DNA from: a virus
Reading direction: 5' to 3' (one strand)
Length of the DNA: 41,346 nucleotides
Virus record (IMG/VR): IMGVR_UViG_3300030012_004032
Coordinates: 1-41,346 of that record
The notes beneath the pieces are model-generated. The model made no database searches, had not been told where the DNA came from, and saw only the letters and a list, made by a program, of their open reading frames with translations. Shown here piece by piece: positions 7,177-16,940 of this stretch (positions are counted from its first letter, which is position 1; each line of letters starts with the position of its first letter). Position numbers and translations under genes: made by a program.

Positions 7177-7179
7177 GAA

Positions 7180-9252
7180 ATGGCAGTAGCAAGTGTAAGT
7201 ATTGAGGTTTTAACAAATAAAGCGGTTGGTGCTGTTAATAAATTAAAAAATGCAAATAAAAAATTAACTCGTACTTTTACTGTTTTAAATAAAAGAAGTA
7301 AAGGATTAACTGGTAATTTTAATAAATTACAAAAAGTTTTAGGCACAGCAGCCTTGACTGTCTTTGGACAACAGTCAATTAGTGCTGCAGCCAATTTTCA
7401 AAAGCTCGAATTAAGACTTAAATTATTAACAGAAGCAACTGGTACTTTTGCTGAATCACAAAAAATAGCTGCTGATGCTCAAAAATTATTTGGCATCAGC
7501 ACGCTTGAAGCTTTAGAAGGAGTTACAAATATAACTGCTCGTCTTGCACCTTTAGGTATTGGAGTTGAAGATATAAGAACAACATTTATAGGATTTAACA
7601 CTGCTGCAAAACTAGCAGGTGCCTCAACGATTGAAGCAACAAATGCTTTTAGACAATTAGCACAAGCTCTAGGATCTGGCAGATTACAAGGTGATGAATT
7701 TAGAAGTATAAGTGAACAAATACCAACTCTTTTGAAGCCAGTAGCAGATGAACTCGGTACAACAGTTGGTAAATTAAAAGAATTTAGTAGTCAAGGAAAA
7801 ATTACAAGTGATGTAGTCATAAGAGCATTAAGCAAAATAGAAAAGCAGGGTGCACCCATGTTAAAAGCTTTGCTTGAAAATGATCCAACTCAAGTATTTA
7901 AAAATCTACAAAATGCTACTGAAGATTTTAGTATTGCAGTTGGTGAAAGTTTACTGCCAGCGACAAAAACTGGTACTGTTGCGATTACAGGAATAGCAAG
8001 AATAATTGATGTATTACCTTCGGCTTTTGTTTCTGCAGCAGTCGCTATTGGTACAAGTATTATTGCATTTACAGCATTGAAAGGACCTGTAGTTGCTGTC
8101 AAAGGAACGCTTATTGCTTTAGGTAAAACTATAACTTTACTGACTGGTGTTGCTGCAGGACCTTTAGTTGCTGCAATTGCTGGCGTAAGTTTAGTTGTAA
8201 CAGCTTTGACTGGGCATATAATTAAATTAAGACGTGCTAAAAAAGAATTTACTAAATTACTTGTAGATTCTTCATCTAAAGAATTACAAGCAGCAATAAG
8301 AATAAGAGAAAAAGAATTAAAGGTCGAAGAAACAAGAGCTAAAAATTTCAGATTTTTTAAATCAAGAAATAAAAAAAAGATTGAATCACTTCAAGAAGAA
8401 ATTGATCTTTTGAAAAATAGAAATAAACAAGTAAAAAGTACTGAAGACAAAGATGCAGAGGATATTAGAAAAGAAAATGAATTATTAGATGTTTTAAATT
8501 TTCAAAAAAATGGTTTTCCAGAAGGTTCTGAGGAAAGAAAAATTGATGAAGCTACAAAAAAATTAAGACAAAGAATACAAGTTAAACAAGCCGAGTCTGA
8601 AATTGATGCACGACTTTTGGAAAATCAATTTGAATTTGAGAACTCAATGAAAGAAGCAATGTCAATAGAAAATGATATGTTAAGGTTGCAAAGAGCACAA
8701 GCTTTGCTTGCAGATTTTAGAATTAACAGACAAAAAATATTAAATGGTGAATTAGAAACTGCTGTTGAAATATCAAAAGATTTAGGTCAAACATTAGAAG
8801 ATAGTTTGGTTGAAAATATAAAAGGAGCAATAAAAGGTACAAAAACTTTTGGTGATGCAATGTTAAGTGTATTAGATAGAATTAGAGATAAAATATTAGA
8901 TAAAGCATTAAGTAAATTATTTGACGGATTTGCAGAAAAAGCTGGAGGCTCATTTCTTGGCAATTTATTTGGAAAATTATTAGGTAGAGCAGGAGGTGGC
9001 TCAGTAACAAGAGGTAGATCTTTTTTAGTAGGTGAAAACGGTCCTGAAGTTTTCACTCCAGCTAGTTCAGGAAACATAACTAGTAATAAAGAATTAGGTG
9101 GTACAACTAATATCACTATTAATATTGATTCTTCTGGCACTTCAAGAGAAGGTGATGACGGAAAGATGGCTGATTTTGCTACAGAAATAAGCAGTATAAT
9201 TCAAGCTGAAATTATTGATCAAAAAAGGACGGGAGGTTTATTAGCATCATGA
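7180..9252 (+). CDS. Tail tape measure protein
   Basis: 690 aa. Residues about 70-220 form the tape-measure N-terminal domain (FQKLELRLKLLTEATGTF ... RLQGDEFRSISEQIPTLLK ... GKLKEFSSQGKITSD). A hydrophobic stretch follows at about 285-345 (GTSIIAFTALKG, AAGPLVAAIAGVSLVVTAL), then a long charged coiled coil (about 370-520) and a Gly-rich C terminus with FLVGENGPEVFTP, typical of tape measures. At 690 residues it predicts a tail of roughly 100 nm by the usual 1.5 A per residue rule. It starts four bases after the T frame and overlaps the next gene. Confidence 0.93.
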   Translation: MAVASVSIEVLTNKAVGAVNKLKNANKKLTRTFTVLNKRSKGLTGNFNKLQKVLGTAALTVFGQQSISAAANFQKLELRLKLLTEATGTFAESQKIAADAQKLFGISTLEALEGVTNITARLAPLGIGVEDIRTTFIGFNTAAKLAGASTIEATNAFRQLAQALGSGRLQGDEFRSISEQIPTLLKPVADELGTTVGKLKEFSSQGKITSDVVIRALSKIEKQGAPMLKALLENDPTQVFKNLQNATEDFSIAVGESLLPATKTGTVAITGIARIIDVLPSAFVSAAVAIGTSIIAFTALKGPVVAVKGTLIALGKTITLLTGVAAGPLVAAIAGVSLVVTALTGHIIKLRRAKKEFTKLLVDSSSKELQAAIRIREKELKVEETRAKNFRFFKSRNKKKIESLQEEIDLLKNRNKQVKSTEDKDAEDIRKENELLDVLNFQKNGFPEGSEERKIDEATKKLRQRIQVKQAESEIDARLLENQFEFENSMKEAMSIENDMLRLQRAQALLADFRINRQKILNGELETAVEISKDLGQTLEDSLVENIKGAIKGTKTFGDAMLSVLDRIRDKILDKALSKLFDGFAEKAGGSFLGNLFGKLLGRAGGGSVTRGRSFLVGENGPEVFTPASSGNITSNKELGGTTNITINIDSSGTSREGDDGKMADFATEISSIIQAEIIDQKRTGGLLAS

Positions 9253-9596
9253 CTTTAATAAATTTTCCAACTGCTTTTGTTCCTTTGAATAATTTTCGGA
9301 TTCAAAGAAATCCTCAAATTAATGTAGTTCAATTTGGAGATGGATATCAGCAAAGATTATCTGAAGGCTTGCATACTAATCCTGTCAGTGTAAGTTTAGA
9401 ATTTAATTTATCAAAAGCACAAGCAAAAGATTTGTTAGATTTTTTAGATTTAAGAATTACAAATAGCGAAGCTTTTAATTTTTTAATACCTAATGAATCT
9501 TCTACAAGAAAATTTATTTGTTTAAGTTATCCTGCTCAGTTTCCTTTTCACAGTCGAGTTAGAATTAGATGTAAGTTTGAGGAGGTTTTTGAGTAA
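9249..9596 (+). CDS. Minor tail protein, lambda gpM-like
   Basis: 115 aa. Contains VVQFGDGYQQRLSEGLHTNP, the F-G-D-G-Y-x-Q-R signature of lambda M-like tail tip proteins, and a C-terminal RVRIRCKFEEVFE strand. It overlaps the tape measure stop by four bases (ATGA) and is followed by L-, K-, I- and J-like genes in lambda order. In lambda, M works with L at the tail tip. Confidence 0.85.
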   Translation: MTLINFPTAFVPLNNFRIQRNPQINVVQFGDGYQQRLSEGLHTNPVSVSLEFNLSKAQAKDLLDFLDLRITNSEAFNFLIPNESSTRKFICLSYPAQFPFHSRVRIRCKFEEVFE

Positions 9597-10207
9597 TGGC
9601 AATACCTTTTGCAGAATTAAACAAAGTTAATCCTAGTTCAATTATTGTTCTATTCGAACTGCAATTAAAATTAGGCTTACACGTACCCGACCCAAACACT
9701 GAAAATTTAGAAACAGTTTTTAGATTTCACAATGGTTCAAATTTAAATTTAAATTCTGATTTAGTTTTTCAACAGCAAAGATATCAAAGAGTGGCAGTTG
9801 AAGCTCAAAGTTTTGAACAGTCATCTACAGGTTTACAAGTTAGACCTAGTTTAAAATTTTCAAATTTAGGTGGTATTTTAAAAGATGGTGTAGTAAGAAC
9901 AATGACTGATTTCTTAGATATTGTTAATACTGTTACTCCTAATAATGATTTGATAGATGCTACTGTTATTAGAAGACAAGTTTTGGCAAGTTCGTTAGAT
10001 AATGACAATTTTAGAGGTAATAACCCTTTTGGGACTCCTAGTAATAATCAATTAAGAAAACAAATTTTTAGAATTGACAGAAAAGCATCAGAGAACCGAA
10101 CTTTTGTACAATTTGAATTATCCTCAGTTTTAGATATGCAAAATCTTTTAATACCTAGAAGAGTTGTAACAAGAGAAATATTTCCTGCTGTCGGTAATTT
10201 TGTATGA
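9596..10207 (+). CDS. Minor tail protein, lambda gpL-like
   Basis: 203 aa, with the order seen in lambda L: an N-terminal beta domain that includes FRFHNGSNLN and RYQRVAVEAQSFEQSS, a middle IVNTVTPNNDLIDATVIRR region, and a C-terminal RIDRKASENRTFVQFELSS followed by RRVVTREIFP. No Cys remain at the C terminus, where lambda L carries an iron-sulfur cluster, so this homologue probably lacks that cofactor. It is coupled to M- and K-like genes by overlaps. Confidence 0.8.
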   Translation: MAIPFAELNKVNPSSIIVLFELQLKLGLHVPDPNTENLETVFRFHNGSNLNLNSDLVFQQQRYQRVAVEAQSFEQSSTGLQVRPSLKFSNLGGILKDGVVRTMTDFLDIVNTVTPNNDLIDATVIRRQVLASSLDNDNFRGNNPFGTPSNNQLRKQIFRIDRKASENRTFVQFELSSVLDMQNLLIPRRVVTREIFPAVGNFV

Positions 10208-10557
10208 ATACTTTTAATTGGCTTAACAATGCTTTTGAACATTCTGCTGAATGTCATCCAGAAGAATGTTGCGGATTAATTTTAAGTATTAAAGATGAAA
10301 CAGTATATTGGCCTTGTAAAAATATTGCTAAACATTATAAAGATAAGTCGTTTGTTATTGATCCTTTAGATTATGCAGCAGGTGAAGATCAAGGTGAAGT
10401 AGTAGGAATTGTTCATTCACATCCAGATAGTAGTTTAAATTTTTCAAGAAATGATAGATTAGCTTGTAAATTCATTGACTTGCCTTTTTTTTTGGTAGAT
10501 CATATAAATAAAAAACATTCTGCTTTATTTCCTCATGAGGTAAATGATGAAACTTAA
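10204..10557 (+). CDS. Tail tip protease, lambda gpK-like, JAMM domain only
   Basis: 117 aa. A JAB/JAMM metalloprotease signature is clear: HPEECCGL (E20/E21), then HSHPDSSLNFSRND with H71, H73, S81 and D84. Lambda K joins this domain to a C-terminal NlpC/P60 peptidoglycan hydrolase; here the gene ends after the JAMM part and the next gene begins within it. No NlpC domain was found elsewhere in the window. It may process tail tip components or peptide cross-links during entry. Confidence 0.82.
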   Translation: MNTFNWLNNAFEHSAECHPEECCGLILSIKDETVYWPCKNIAKHYKDKSFVIDPLDYAAGEDQGEVVGIVHSHPDSSLNFSRNDRLACKFIDLPFFLVDHINKKHSALFPHEVNDET

Positions 10558-11146
10558 AATATACGGTGCTTTAAGAAAATTCGTAGGTATTAAAGAATTT
10601 GATATTGAAGCAAAAACAGTTAAAGAAGCTTGGAGTTTTTTAATAGCAAATTTTGACGGAATAGAAGAACATATAAAACTGCAAGAATATTGTGTTATGG
10701 CTGGAAAAATTGAAATTACTTATGAAACTTTAAATCTAGAAACAGACGAAGAAATTAAAATTATACCAGTCGTTCATGGGGAATGGTTTTGGGTGATACC
10801 TATTCTTGCAGGATCAGGAGGCTTAGCATTAGCAGGTACTATAGGTGTGAAATTATTAGGCAGCAAATTATTAGCAACACTTGTGTCAACAGCATTAGTT
10901 ACTATTAGTACTAATTTAATTATTGATGGGATACAACAGCTAATAAGTCCTAGAAATCCTACTGCTCGTGATCCGAACTTAACTGATCCTGCTGCTATCG
11001 CTAGTTTTAATTTTACTGGGCTTTTAAATACACAAAAACAAGGAACTGCAATACCTCTAGTTTATGGAGAGGTATCAGTAGGTAGTGTTATCGTAAGTGC
11101 AGGTGTTGATACTTTTCAAATAACAAGTAAAGAGGTAGTAACTTAA
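10544..11146 (+). CDS. Tail assembly protein, lambda gpI-like
   Basis: 200 aa. N-terminal ubiquitin-like beta-grasp (LKIYGALRKFVG ... AKTVKEAWSFLIANFDGIEE), a hydrophobic Gly/Ala stretch at about 85-125 (ILAGSGGLALAGTIGVKLLG), then a C-terminal DUF1983/tip-like stretch LNTQKQGTAIPLVYGEVSVG. This matches lambda I, a tip assembly factor between K and J. Beta-grasp plus JAMM neighbours are a recurrent pair in tailed phages. Confidence 0.82.
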   Translation: MMKLKIYGALRKFVGIKEFDIEAKTVKEAWSFLIANFDGIEEHIKLQEYCVMAGKIEITYETLNLETDEEIKIIPVVHGEWFWVIPILAGSGGLALAGTIGVKLLGSKLLATLVSTALVTISTNLIIDGIQQLISPRNPTARDPNLTDPAAIASFNFTGLLNTQKQGTAIPLVYGEVSVGSVIVSAGVDTFQITSKEVVT

Positions 11147-14100
11147 TGACTTTATATAATCAAGAATCAGATACAGAAATAGCAAAAGTTATTGCTGACA
11201 GATATCCATTATCAAAAAAAGGTAGTTTAAGAAGTATTGATTTTTTTACTGTTGTTGACTGTATAGCAGAAGGAGAAATTGAAGGAAGTAGTTCTGCTTC
11301 AAAATTATTGATAACAGATAAAACTAGTGATGCTTATAGAAATGCTTTTTTACAAGATGTTTTTTTAAATAAAACATCTGTTATTCAAAGGGATGCTGAT
11401 CCTAATAATGTCACAGATGAAGATATAAATTTTAAAGATATATTATTTGAATTTAACGACGGTACTTCTAATCAACCAGTTTTAAAAGGTGCAATAGCTC
11501 AAGAACAACCTTTTATAGGTGGAGACTTAACTAAACAATTAACCTTTATAAAAGGTGATGCTGCAGGAACACCCAGAAGTGTTACAGCACCTAGTAATCC
11601 AAGATTTGATGGGATCAGAATAACTATTTTATTTCAGGCTCTTTTTAGATTAGATGATGAAGGTAACAAATTAGCTGACAAAGGAAAATTAAAATTTTCT
11701 GTCAACCCAGCGAATGGTCCACTAGAAGTTGTTCTTGAAGATGAAGTTGCAGGTAGAAGTTTTTCAGCATACAGCAAAGATTACTTTATTGATTTTAGAA
11801 CCTGTAATAATTTTGATATAAATAACCCATCTGCCTTTTTTCCTGTTGAAGTTATTTGTGAAAAATTAACTGATGATGGAACCTCAAATAATTTTAGAGA
11901 AGCTTTTTTTCAAGCTGCCACTGGAATTATTTTTGAAAGTAATAATTATCCTAATATTGCTCATGCTGCCTTTAGATTTAGTGCTGAGACTTTTCCTAAC
12001 TTACCTTCAAGAACTTTTCGTATAAGAGGAAGAAAAATAAAATTACCAGATGTTGCTCAAGTTGATAAAGCTAATGGTAGAGTCACATATACTGGGAATT
12101 GGGAAGGGTCGTTTAGTAATGACAAGCAGTGGTGCAGTGATCCAGCTTGGATTTTATATGACATTTTGACAGAACCTTTAGCAGGTTGTGGAATAGCTGA
12201 AAGTTTTTTAGATAAATTTTCATTTTTCAAAGTTAGTAAATATTGTAATCAACTAGTCAGTGATGGAAAAGGAGGGCAAGAGCCTAGATTTTCATTGAAT
12301 GTAAATATAAATTCACAGAAAGATGCTTTAACTCTTGTTCGAGATGTTTGTGCAGTTATGAATAGTAATATATTTTTTGAAAATGGTGAAGTAAAACTTT
12401 CACAAGACAGCCCTACCAATATTGATGATATTTCTAAGGTTGATTATGCTTTTGTTTTTAATAATTCAAATGTAAAAGAAGGTCTTTTCAATTACGAAGG
12501 TTCTTCTATCAATACAAGATTTAATACGATCAATGTAAGTTATTTTGACATGGAAAATTTTACAATAGATTATATAACAGAAAAAGATGAAAATTTAATT
12601 AGCAAGTATGGGATAAGACAAAAAACAATTAAAAGTTTTGGTGTTACATCAAGAAGTCAAGCAATAAGAATAGCAAAATGGTTTTTAAATAGTCAAAACA
12701 AAAGTGGTGAGGTTGTTACTTTTATTTCTAGTATTGCAGCAGGACAAATTTGCAGTATTGGTGATGTTATTGCTATTACCGATCGTGTAAAAAAATCTAT
12801 CAGAAGAGGAGGTAGAATCGTTTCAGCAGCTAATGACGGATCTTCTGTTGTAATAGATGACATAACTCAAACAAATTTACCTGAGATATCTACGAACCCA
12901 ACGATTAGTTGTCTGATGCCTGATGGAACTGTTCAAACAAAATTTGTAGAAAATTTTTTAGGAACAACAGTTACAATGAAAGAAAATTTTTCACAGAAAC
13001 CTGTAGAAAATAGTGCTTTCATTATTGAGCAAGATAATAATGAGGCTGCTTTATTTAAAATTTCAACAATAAAGCACAATACTGATAATACTTTTACCTT
13101 TATTGCCACAGAACATAATCCTAATAAATATCAAGAAGTAGAACAAGATATTGTTGTACCAGATAGAACAATAAATAATATTCTTTCAATTTTACCTTCA
13201 CCTTCAGGTCTAGTAGTTGAGGAAGAAATAGCAGTTGTAAATAATAGAGCAGTAGCTAAGTTAATTTTTGATTGGCAAGGGGTTCAAGGTGCATCTGCTT
13301 ATTTATTGTCATTCAGAAAAGAAGATGAAACTAATTTTACTGATATTGTTACTCAAGAATCAAATGCTGAAGTATTTAATGTAACTGCAGGTTTATATAC
13401 TGTCAGAATACAAACTCAAAATGCTTTAGGCCAAACATCTAAAAAGCCACTAGAACAAGAATTAAACGTACTTGCTTTATCAAAAGTACCAGATAGTCCT
13501 ACAACACTTCAAATACAGCCTATTAATGATTATCAAGTAAAATTAAATTGGACAAAGTCAACAGAACTGGACGTTTTATTTGGTGGAACTTGTGTTATCA
13601 GACATACCCCAGATGATTTAGCAACTGCAAAATTTCAAAATGCGACAGATTTAGATGTTGCGAGTGGAAATGTAAGTGAATTAGTAGTACCAGCAATAAC
13701 TGGTACTTATTTGATGAAATTTAAAGATATCGCTAATAATTTTTCAGCAGGTGAAGTGAAAGTTAATTTACCTTTACCAGAGGTAGATAACAATATAAAG
13801 ATTTTAGAGCAAAGGGAAAATCCTAGTTTTGCTGGCACCAAAAATTTTGTTCAAGTTGATAATAATAAATTAACTTTGACAGATCCAAGTAGCGATTTAA
13901 GAGGAAATTATACTTTTGCTAATACTGTTGATATTGGTCAAGTTATCAAAAACGTCAGAATTGTTAGGCATATAAAAGTTGAAGCTATAACTGTTTCTGA
14001 TTTATTTGATGATATTCCAAATCTTGATTTAAGGCCTAATTTTGATGGGCTTTCTGTTGACGATCCGCAAGCAGAATTGCTAGTTGCAGTTTCACAACTA

Positions 14101-14574
14101 TTTCCTCAATTTGGTAATTCTGGTTTTTCAATTGATCAAGTTCTTACTAATGGGTCATTCAGTGGAAAAGGTTTTAGATTTAAAGCAAAGTTAAGAAGTG
14201 AAAGTACTAATGAAAATATAAGAATAATTGAACTAGGTGTTGATATGTTTTTAAATTCTCGCACCGAAACTTTTTATAAACAAAACGGTGCTAGTGGAGG
14301 ACCTTTAATAAACAGTGAAATAACAAGCGGAACTTCAAGTCTAGATGTTTTTTTTGGTAATCCTTTTTTTGTTGGCACCTCAGATACAATCGGAGGTGCT
14401 AACAAATATTTGCCTATTATTTCAATTTCTCCAAAAGATCTACCATCAGGTGGATTTTTTGAACTTTCAAATATAACTGGAGAAAAATTTACAATAATTT
14501 TCAAAAATTCATCTAGCAATCCGATATCTGTGAAATTTAACTTTCAAGCGTTAGGATATGGAAAAGGAGCTTAA
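11146..14574 (+). CDS. Central tail tip / host specificity protein, lambda gpJ-like
   Basis: 1142 aa, the largest protein. The N-terminal part has SLRSIDFFTVVDCIAEGEIE and KDAYR/NAFLQDVFLNKTSV-type patterns of J; PAWILYDILTEPLAGCG (about residues 328-345) and GGQEPRFSLNVNINSQKDAL are hallmarks of the J central region. Fibronectin type III-like domains occupy about 680-880 (VAKLIFDWQGVQGASAYLL; QVKLNWTKSTELD). The C-terminal 250 residues are phage-specific and likely contact the host. It follows the I-like gene with a one-base overlap. Confidence 0.9.
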   Translation: MTLYNQESDTEIAKVIADRYPLSKKGSLRSIDFFTVVDCIAEGEIEGSSSASKLLITDKTSDAYRNAFLQDVFLNKTSVIQRDADPNNVTDEDINFKDILFEFNDGTSNQPVLKGAIAQEQPFIGGDLTKQLTFIKGDAAGTPRSVTAPSNPRFDGIRITILFQALFRLDDEGNKLADKGKLKFSVNPANGPLEVVLEDEVAGRSFSAYSKDYFIDFRTCNNFDINNPSAFFPVEVICEKLTDDGTSNNFREAFFQAATGIIFESNNYPNIAHAAFRFSAETFPNLPSRTFRIRGRKIKLPDVAQVDKANGRVTYTGNWEGSFSNDKQWCSDPAWILYDILTEPLAGCGIAESFLDKFSFFKVSKYCNQLVSDGKGGQEPRFSLNVNINSQKDALTLVRDVCAVMNSNIFFENGEVKLSQDSPTNIDDISKVDYAFVFNNSNVKEGLFNYEGSSINTRFNTINVSYFDMENFTIDYITEKDENLISKYGIRQKTIKSFGVTSRSQAIRIAKWFLNSQNKSGEVVTFISSIAAGQICSIGDVIAITDRVKKSIRRGGRIVSAANDGSSVVIDDITQTNLPEISTNPTISCLMPDGTVQTKFVENFLGTTVTMKENFSQKPVENSAFIIEQDNNEAALFKISTIKHNTDNTFTFIATEHNPNKYQEVEQDIVVPDRTINNILSILPSPSGLVVEEEIAVVNNRAVAKLIFDWQGVQGASAYLLSFRKEDETNFTDIVTQESNAEVFNVTAGLYTVRIQTQNALGQTSKKPLEQELNVLALSKVPDSPTTLQIQPINDYQVKLNWTKSTELDVLFGGTCVIRHTPDDLATAKFQNATDLDVASGNVSELVVPAITGTYLMKFKDIANNFSAGEVKVNLPLPEVDNNIKILEQRENPSFAGTKNFVQVDNNKLTLTDPSSDLRGNYTFANTVDIGQVIKNVRIVRHIKVEAITVSDLFDDIPNLDLRPNFDGLSVDDPQAELLVAVSQLFPQFGNSGFSIDQVLTNGSFSGKGFRFKAKLRSESTNENIRIIELGVDMFLNSRTETFYKQNGASGGPLINSEITSGTSSLDVFFGNPFFVGTSDTIGGANKYLPIISISPKDLPSGGFFELSNITGEKFTIIFKNSSSNPISVKFNFQALGYGKGA

Positions 14575-14578
14575 TTAA

Positions 14579-15370
14579 ATGTCAAGAGTTGATAATGTCG
14601 GAGGCGCTGGATTTACCGTTGATAACGGCACTGGGGCTAATGTTAGAACAAAATTGCAGCAAATTATTGATGCTTTAAGAACAGTGCAAAGTGGCTCAGG
14701 TGATCCAGTCGTTGGGCTTTCTCCTTATCAATTAAGCATTAATGAAGTAAGTAATACTTCTCAAATTTTAAAAATAAGAAATAAAAATAATGATGACTTT
14801 GTTCCAATAGGTGATGTAGCTTTAGACAACTTAGGTCTACTTCCGAAATCTGGAGGAACTATGACTGGTGCTATCAAAGGGATAGCAGGATCAAGAACAG
14901 CTACTTCTTTTAATTTTGGCCAAAATAACACTGGGTTTTTTGGACAGACAGGAATTATACATTTTTCTCTTTCTGGCACTCAATTGGGATTTTTAAACAG
15001 TTCTGCAGTAAATATTATTTCTCAATTAGAGCTAAGAATGTTTCATCAAAATATGGTGCAACCAAAATATATCGGATTTAAAGCACCGCAGACACTCACA
15101 AATACTACTACTTTTACACTGCCAGATGGTGACACCTCTGTTGCTGGTTATGCTTTAGTATCAGATGGCAGCGGAAATCTTTCATGGGGACAAGCAGGAG
15201 CAGGTGCTCAAGGTGCTGGAAATGATTCAATATTTTGGGAGAATGATAAGACAGTTACAACAAATTATTCTATTACTTCTGGTAAAAACGCTGGTAGCTT
15301 TGGACCTATTACAATTTCACCGGGAGTTACAGTTACAGTAGGATCTACTAATACATGGACAGTAGTTTAA
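14579..15370 (+). CDS. Tail fibre protein
   Basis: 263 aa. The N-terminal half has the layout shared by marine-phage fibres (SPYQLSINEVSNTSQILKIR, then LDNLGLLPKSGGTMTGAI). The C terminus carries KNAGSFGPITISPGVTVTV and TWTVV, a frequent end of cyanophage fibres. Between lie Gly/Ala-rich segments. It starts four bases after the J-like gene and probably attaches to the tail tip. Receptor unknown. Confidence 0.78.
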   Translation: MSRVDNVGGAGFTVDNGTGANVRTKLQQIIDALRTVQSGSGDPVVGLSPYQLSINEVSNTSQILKIRNKNNDDFVPIGDVALDNLGLLPKSGGTMTGAIKGIAGSRTATSFNFGQNNTGFFGQTGIIHFSLSGTQLGFLNSSAVNIISQLELRMFHQNMVQPKYIGFKAPQTLTNTTTFTLPDGDTSVAGYALVSDGSGNLSWGQAGAGAQGAGNDSIFWENDKTVTTNYSITSGKNAGSFGPITISPGVTVTVGSTNTWTVV

Positions 15371-15404
15371 AATTAAATATAATTAGTTTATTATTTTATA
15401 AATC

Positions 15405-15899
15405 ATGCCTTTAGGTTTATCTGGGTCTGGTAATATCACTGGGGGGACTTTTAATAGGCCTATAGCACAAGTTAATTTATCATCAGATCAAACGATTACA
15501 GACAATGTAAGTACTGTAATCGCTTTTAATCAAGTTATAACAGATACGAATAGTTGCTTTAATACAAGTACTTCAAAATTTACACCAGATGTAAGCGGTT
15601 TTTATTTTGTTACAGTACAAGCTGCGTTGGGTCAAGCAGGAGGAACAGAATCAGTTGAACAAATAGAACTAATTATTTTTAAAAATACAGATACAATATC
15701 TCGAGCAATATTTGTTCCTAGATCTGGTGAAAAAATAAGAGACGCTAATTTAACTTGTTCTGCAATTCCTCAAATGAATGGTACTAGTGATTTTATACAA
15801 TTTGAAGCTAAGATTAATACAGGTGGAAACGTAAACGAAGTTATAAGAGGAAATTCAACAAATATTACTAACTTTAATATTTTTAAATTAAACGGTTAA
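15405..15899 (+). CDS. C1q-like fibre tip protein
   Basis: 164 aa. The central pattern (VIAFNQVITDTNSCFNTSTS, then KFTPDVSGFYFVTVQA) matches the first strands of C1q/TNF jelly rolls (F-N/D-x-V-x-x-N/D-x-x-x-x-Y/F ... F-x-P-x-x-G-x-Y). Such domains form trimers at phage fibre ends and bind host surfaces. A short AT-rich gap with a TATAAT-like sequence precedes the gene. Likely a virion adhesin; ligand unknown. Confidence 0.65.
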   Translation: MPLGLSGSGNITGGTFNRPIAQVNLSSDQTITDNVSTVIAFNQVITDTNSCFNTSTSKFTPDVSGFYFVTVQAALGQAGGTESVEQIELIIFKNTDTISRAIFVPRSGEKIRDANLTCSAIPQMNGTSDFIQFEAKINTGGNVNEVIRGNSTNITNFNIFKLNG

Positions 15900-15903
15900 A
15901 TTT

Positions 15904-16296
15904 ATGTCTGTTTTATCAGTAGCTACAATACGAAGTCAAAACAACAATCCAGTTGCTTTTCAAAAAAGTGACGGTTCAAAAATAGGTCAGCTTTGTGTTG
16001 GAAATATTCATATTGATGCTTCTTCGGGAACACCAGAAAATAAACAGGATTTTAATGTTTCATCATTATCAGATCTAGGGGAAGGAAAATATAGAGTTAA
16101 TTTTGAAAATGCTTTTTCCAATACTGATTATATAGTTACTGCTGCAAGTGGAAAAGTTTCAACAACTAGTAATGCAACTTCGGCTGTAGATGTTAGAAAT
16201 ATGCAAACAAATAGTCTTGATCTTTTTATTGAAGATGTTGATAATGGTTTTGTAGATGTAGATTATGTAATGATAGCTATATTTGATAATGTTTAA
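15904..16296 (+). CDS. Small fibre protein with the shared tip domain (copy 1)
   Basis: 130 aa. From about residue 25 it carries IGQLCVGNIHIDAS, DFNVSSLSDLGEGKYRVNFE, NTDYIVTAASG and VDVRNMQTNSLDLFIEDVD. The same domain, closely similar, ends the 543-aa fibre at 19666-21297, and a divergent copy makes up the next gene. The F-N-V-S-S-I-x-D-x-G-x-G-x-Y-x-V-x-F signature is common at the ends of marine phage fibres. As a stand-alone gene it may be a trimeric tip that assembles on a longer fibre. Confidence 0.7.
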   Translation: MSVLSVATIRSQNNNPVAFQKSDGSKIGQLCVGNIHIDASSGTPENKQDFNVSSLSDLGEGKYRVNFENAFSNTDYIVTAASGKVSTTSNATSAVDVRNMQTNSLDLFIEDVDNGFVDVDYVMIAIFDNV

Positions 16297-16299
16297 ATT

Positions 16300-16707
16300 A
16301 TGAGTACATTAAAAGTTGACGCAATTGAAAATTCTACAGGTTCTACTGTTTTTCAAGTTACACCTGAAAATTTAAGTAAAGGCATAGCAAAAGCATTTGT
16401 TAGAGTTGAAGGTCTTCAAGATTTTGAGGGATTTTTTATATTAGATGCTAGTCACAATATTAGTTCAGTACAAGATATTGGAACTGGTAAATATAGAGTA
16501 AATTTTCAAACTGCCTTTACAAATAGTAGTAGATATTTAGCTGTCGCTGCTTGCAGTCAAAGTACTACCACTGTTGATGATTTTGATTCTACAACTATAT
16601 GTAATTACACTGCTAGTTCTATAGATGTTCATACTTTTGGAAGTGCAGATTCACCATCAACTGAACATGATATGAGAATTATTAATGTAGTAGTTTTCGA
16701 GCAATAA
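16300..16707 (+). CDS. Small fibre protein with the shared tip domain (copy 2, divergent)
   Basis: 135 aa. N-terminal MSTLKVDAIENSTGSTVFQV is a typical fibre head segment of marine phages; then NISSVQDIGTGKYRVNFQTA and a C-terminal MRIINVVVFEQ correspond to the tip domain of the preceding gene and of the long fibre at 19666. Starts four bases after the upstream stop. Probably a paralogue that varies receptor binding. Confidence 0.7.
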   Translation: MSTLKVDAIENSTGSTVFQVTPENLSKGIAKAFVRVEGLQDFEGFFILDASHNISSVQDIGTGKYRVNFQTAFTNSSRYLAVAACSQSTTTVDDFDSTTICNYTASSIDVHTFGSADSPSTEHDMRIINVVVFEQ

Positions 16708-16736
16708 TTTTAGGCTATACTTAAATAAAAAAATTT

Positions 16737-16937
16737 ATGGCCAATTCTGACTATAGATTCGTTCATACGAATGACGATGGGATGGTAGTTGTTACTATTC
16801 CTTCTGATAATTCAAAGTTATCTTTAGATCAAATTAAAGATAAAGACTGCCCAAAAGACAGGCCAGTATATACTGTAAGTAAAGAAACTGTTCCAACAGA
16901 TAGAAGTTTCAGAAACGCTTGGACATTTACGGAGTAA
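16737..16937 (+). CDS. Tail-fibre-associated protein, N-terminal half of a split gene
   Basis: 66 aa, starting MANSDYRFVHTNDDGMVVVT and ending SFRNAWTFTE. In other phages a single protein continues from a similar FRDAW-T segment into a D-M-x-K-A-K-E-I-H segment; here that continuation is the next gene, in the same frame, separated by TAA ATT. Found among fibre genes; proteins of this kind may aid fibre assembly. Function is otherwise unknown. Confidence 0.68.
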   Translation: MANSDYRFVHTNDDGMVVVTIPSDNSKLSLDQIKDKDCPKDRPVYTVSKETVPTDRSFRNAWTFTE

Positions 16938-16940
16938 ATT

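Noticed and set aside
8787-9140. Open leftward frame of 117 codons inside the tape measure
   Set aside because: Antisense shadow: Pro/Leu/Ser-rich composition mirrors the codons of the real gene, no ribosome site and no recognisable protein pattern.
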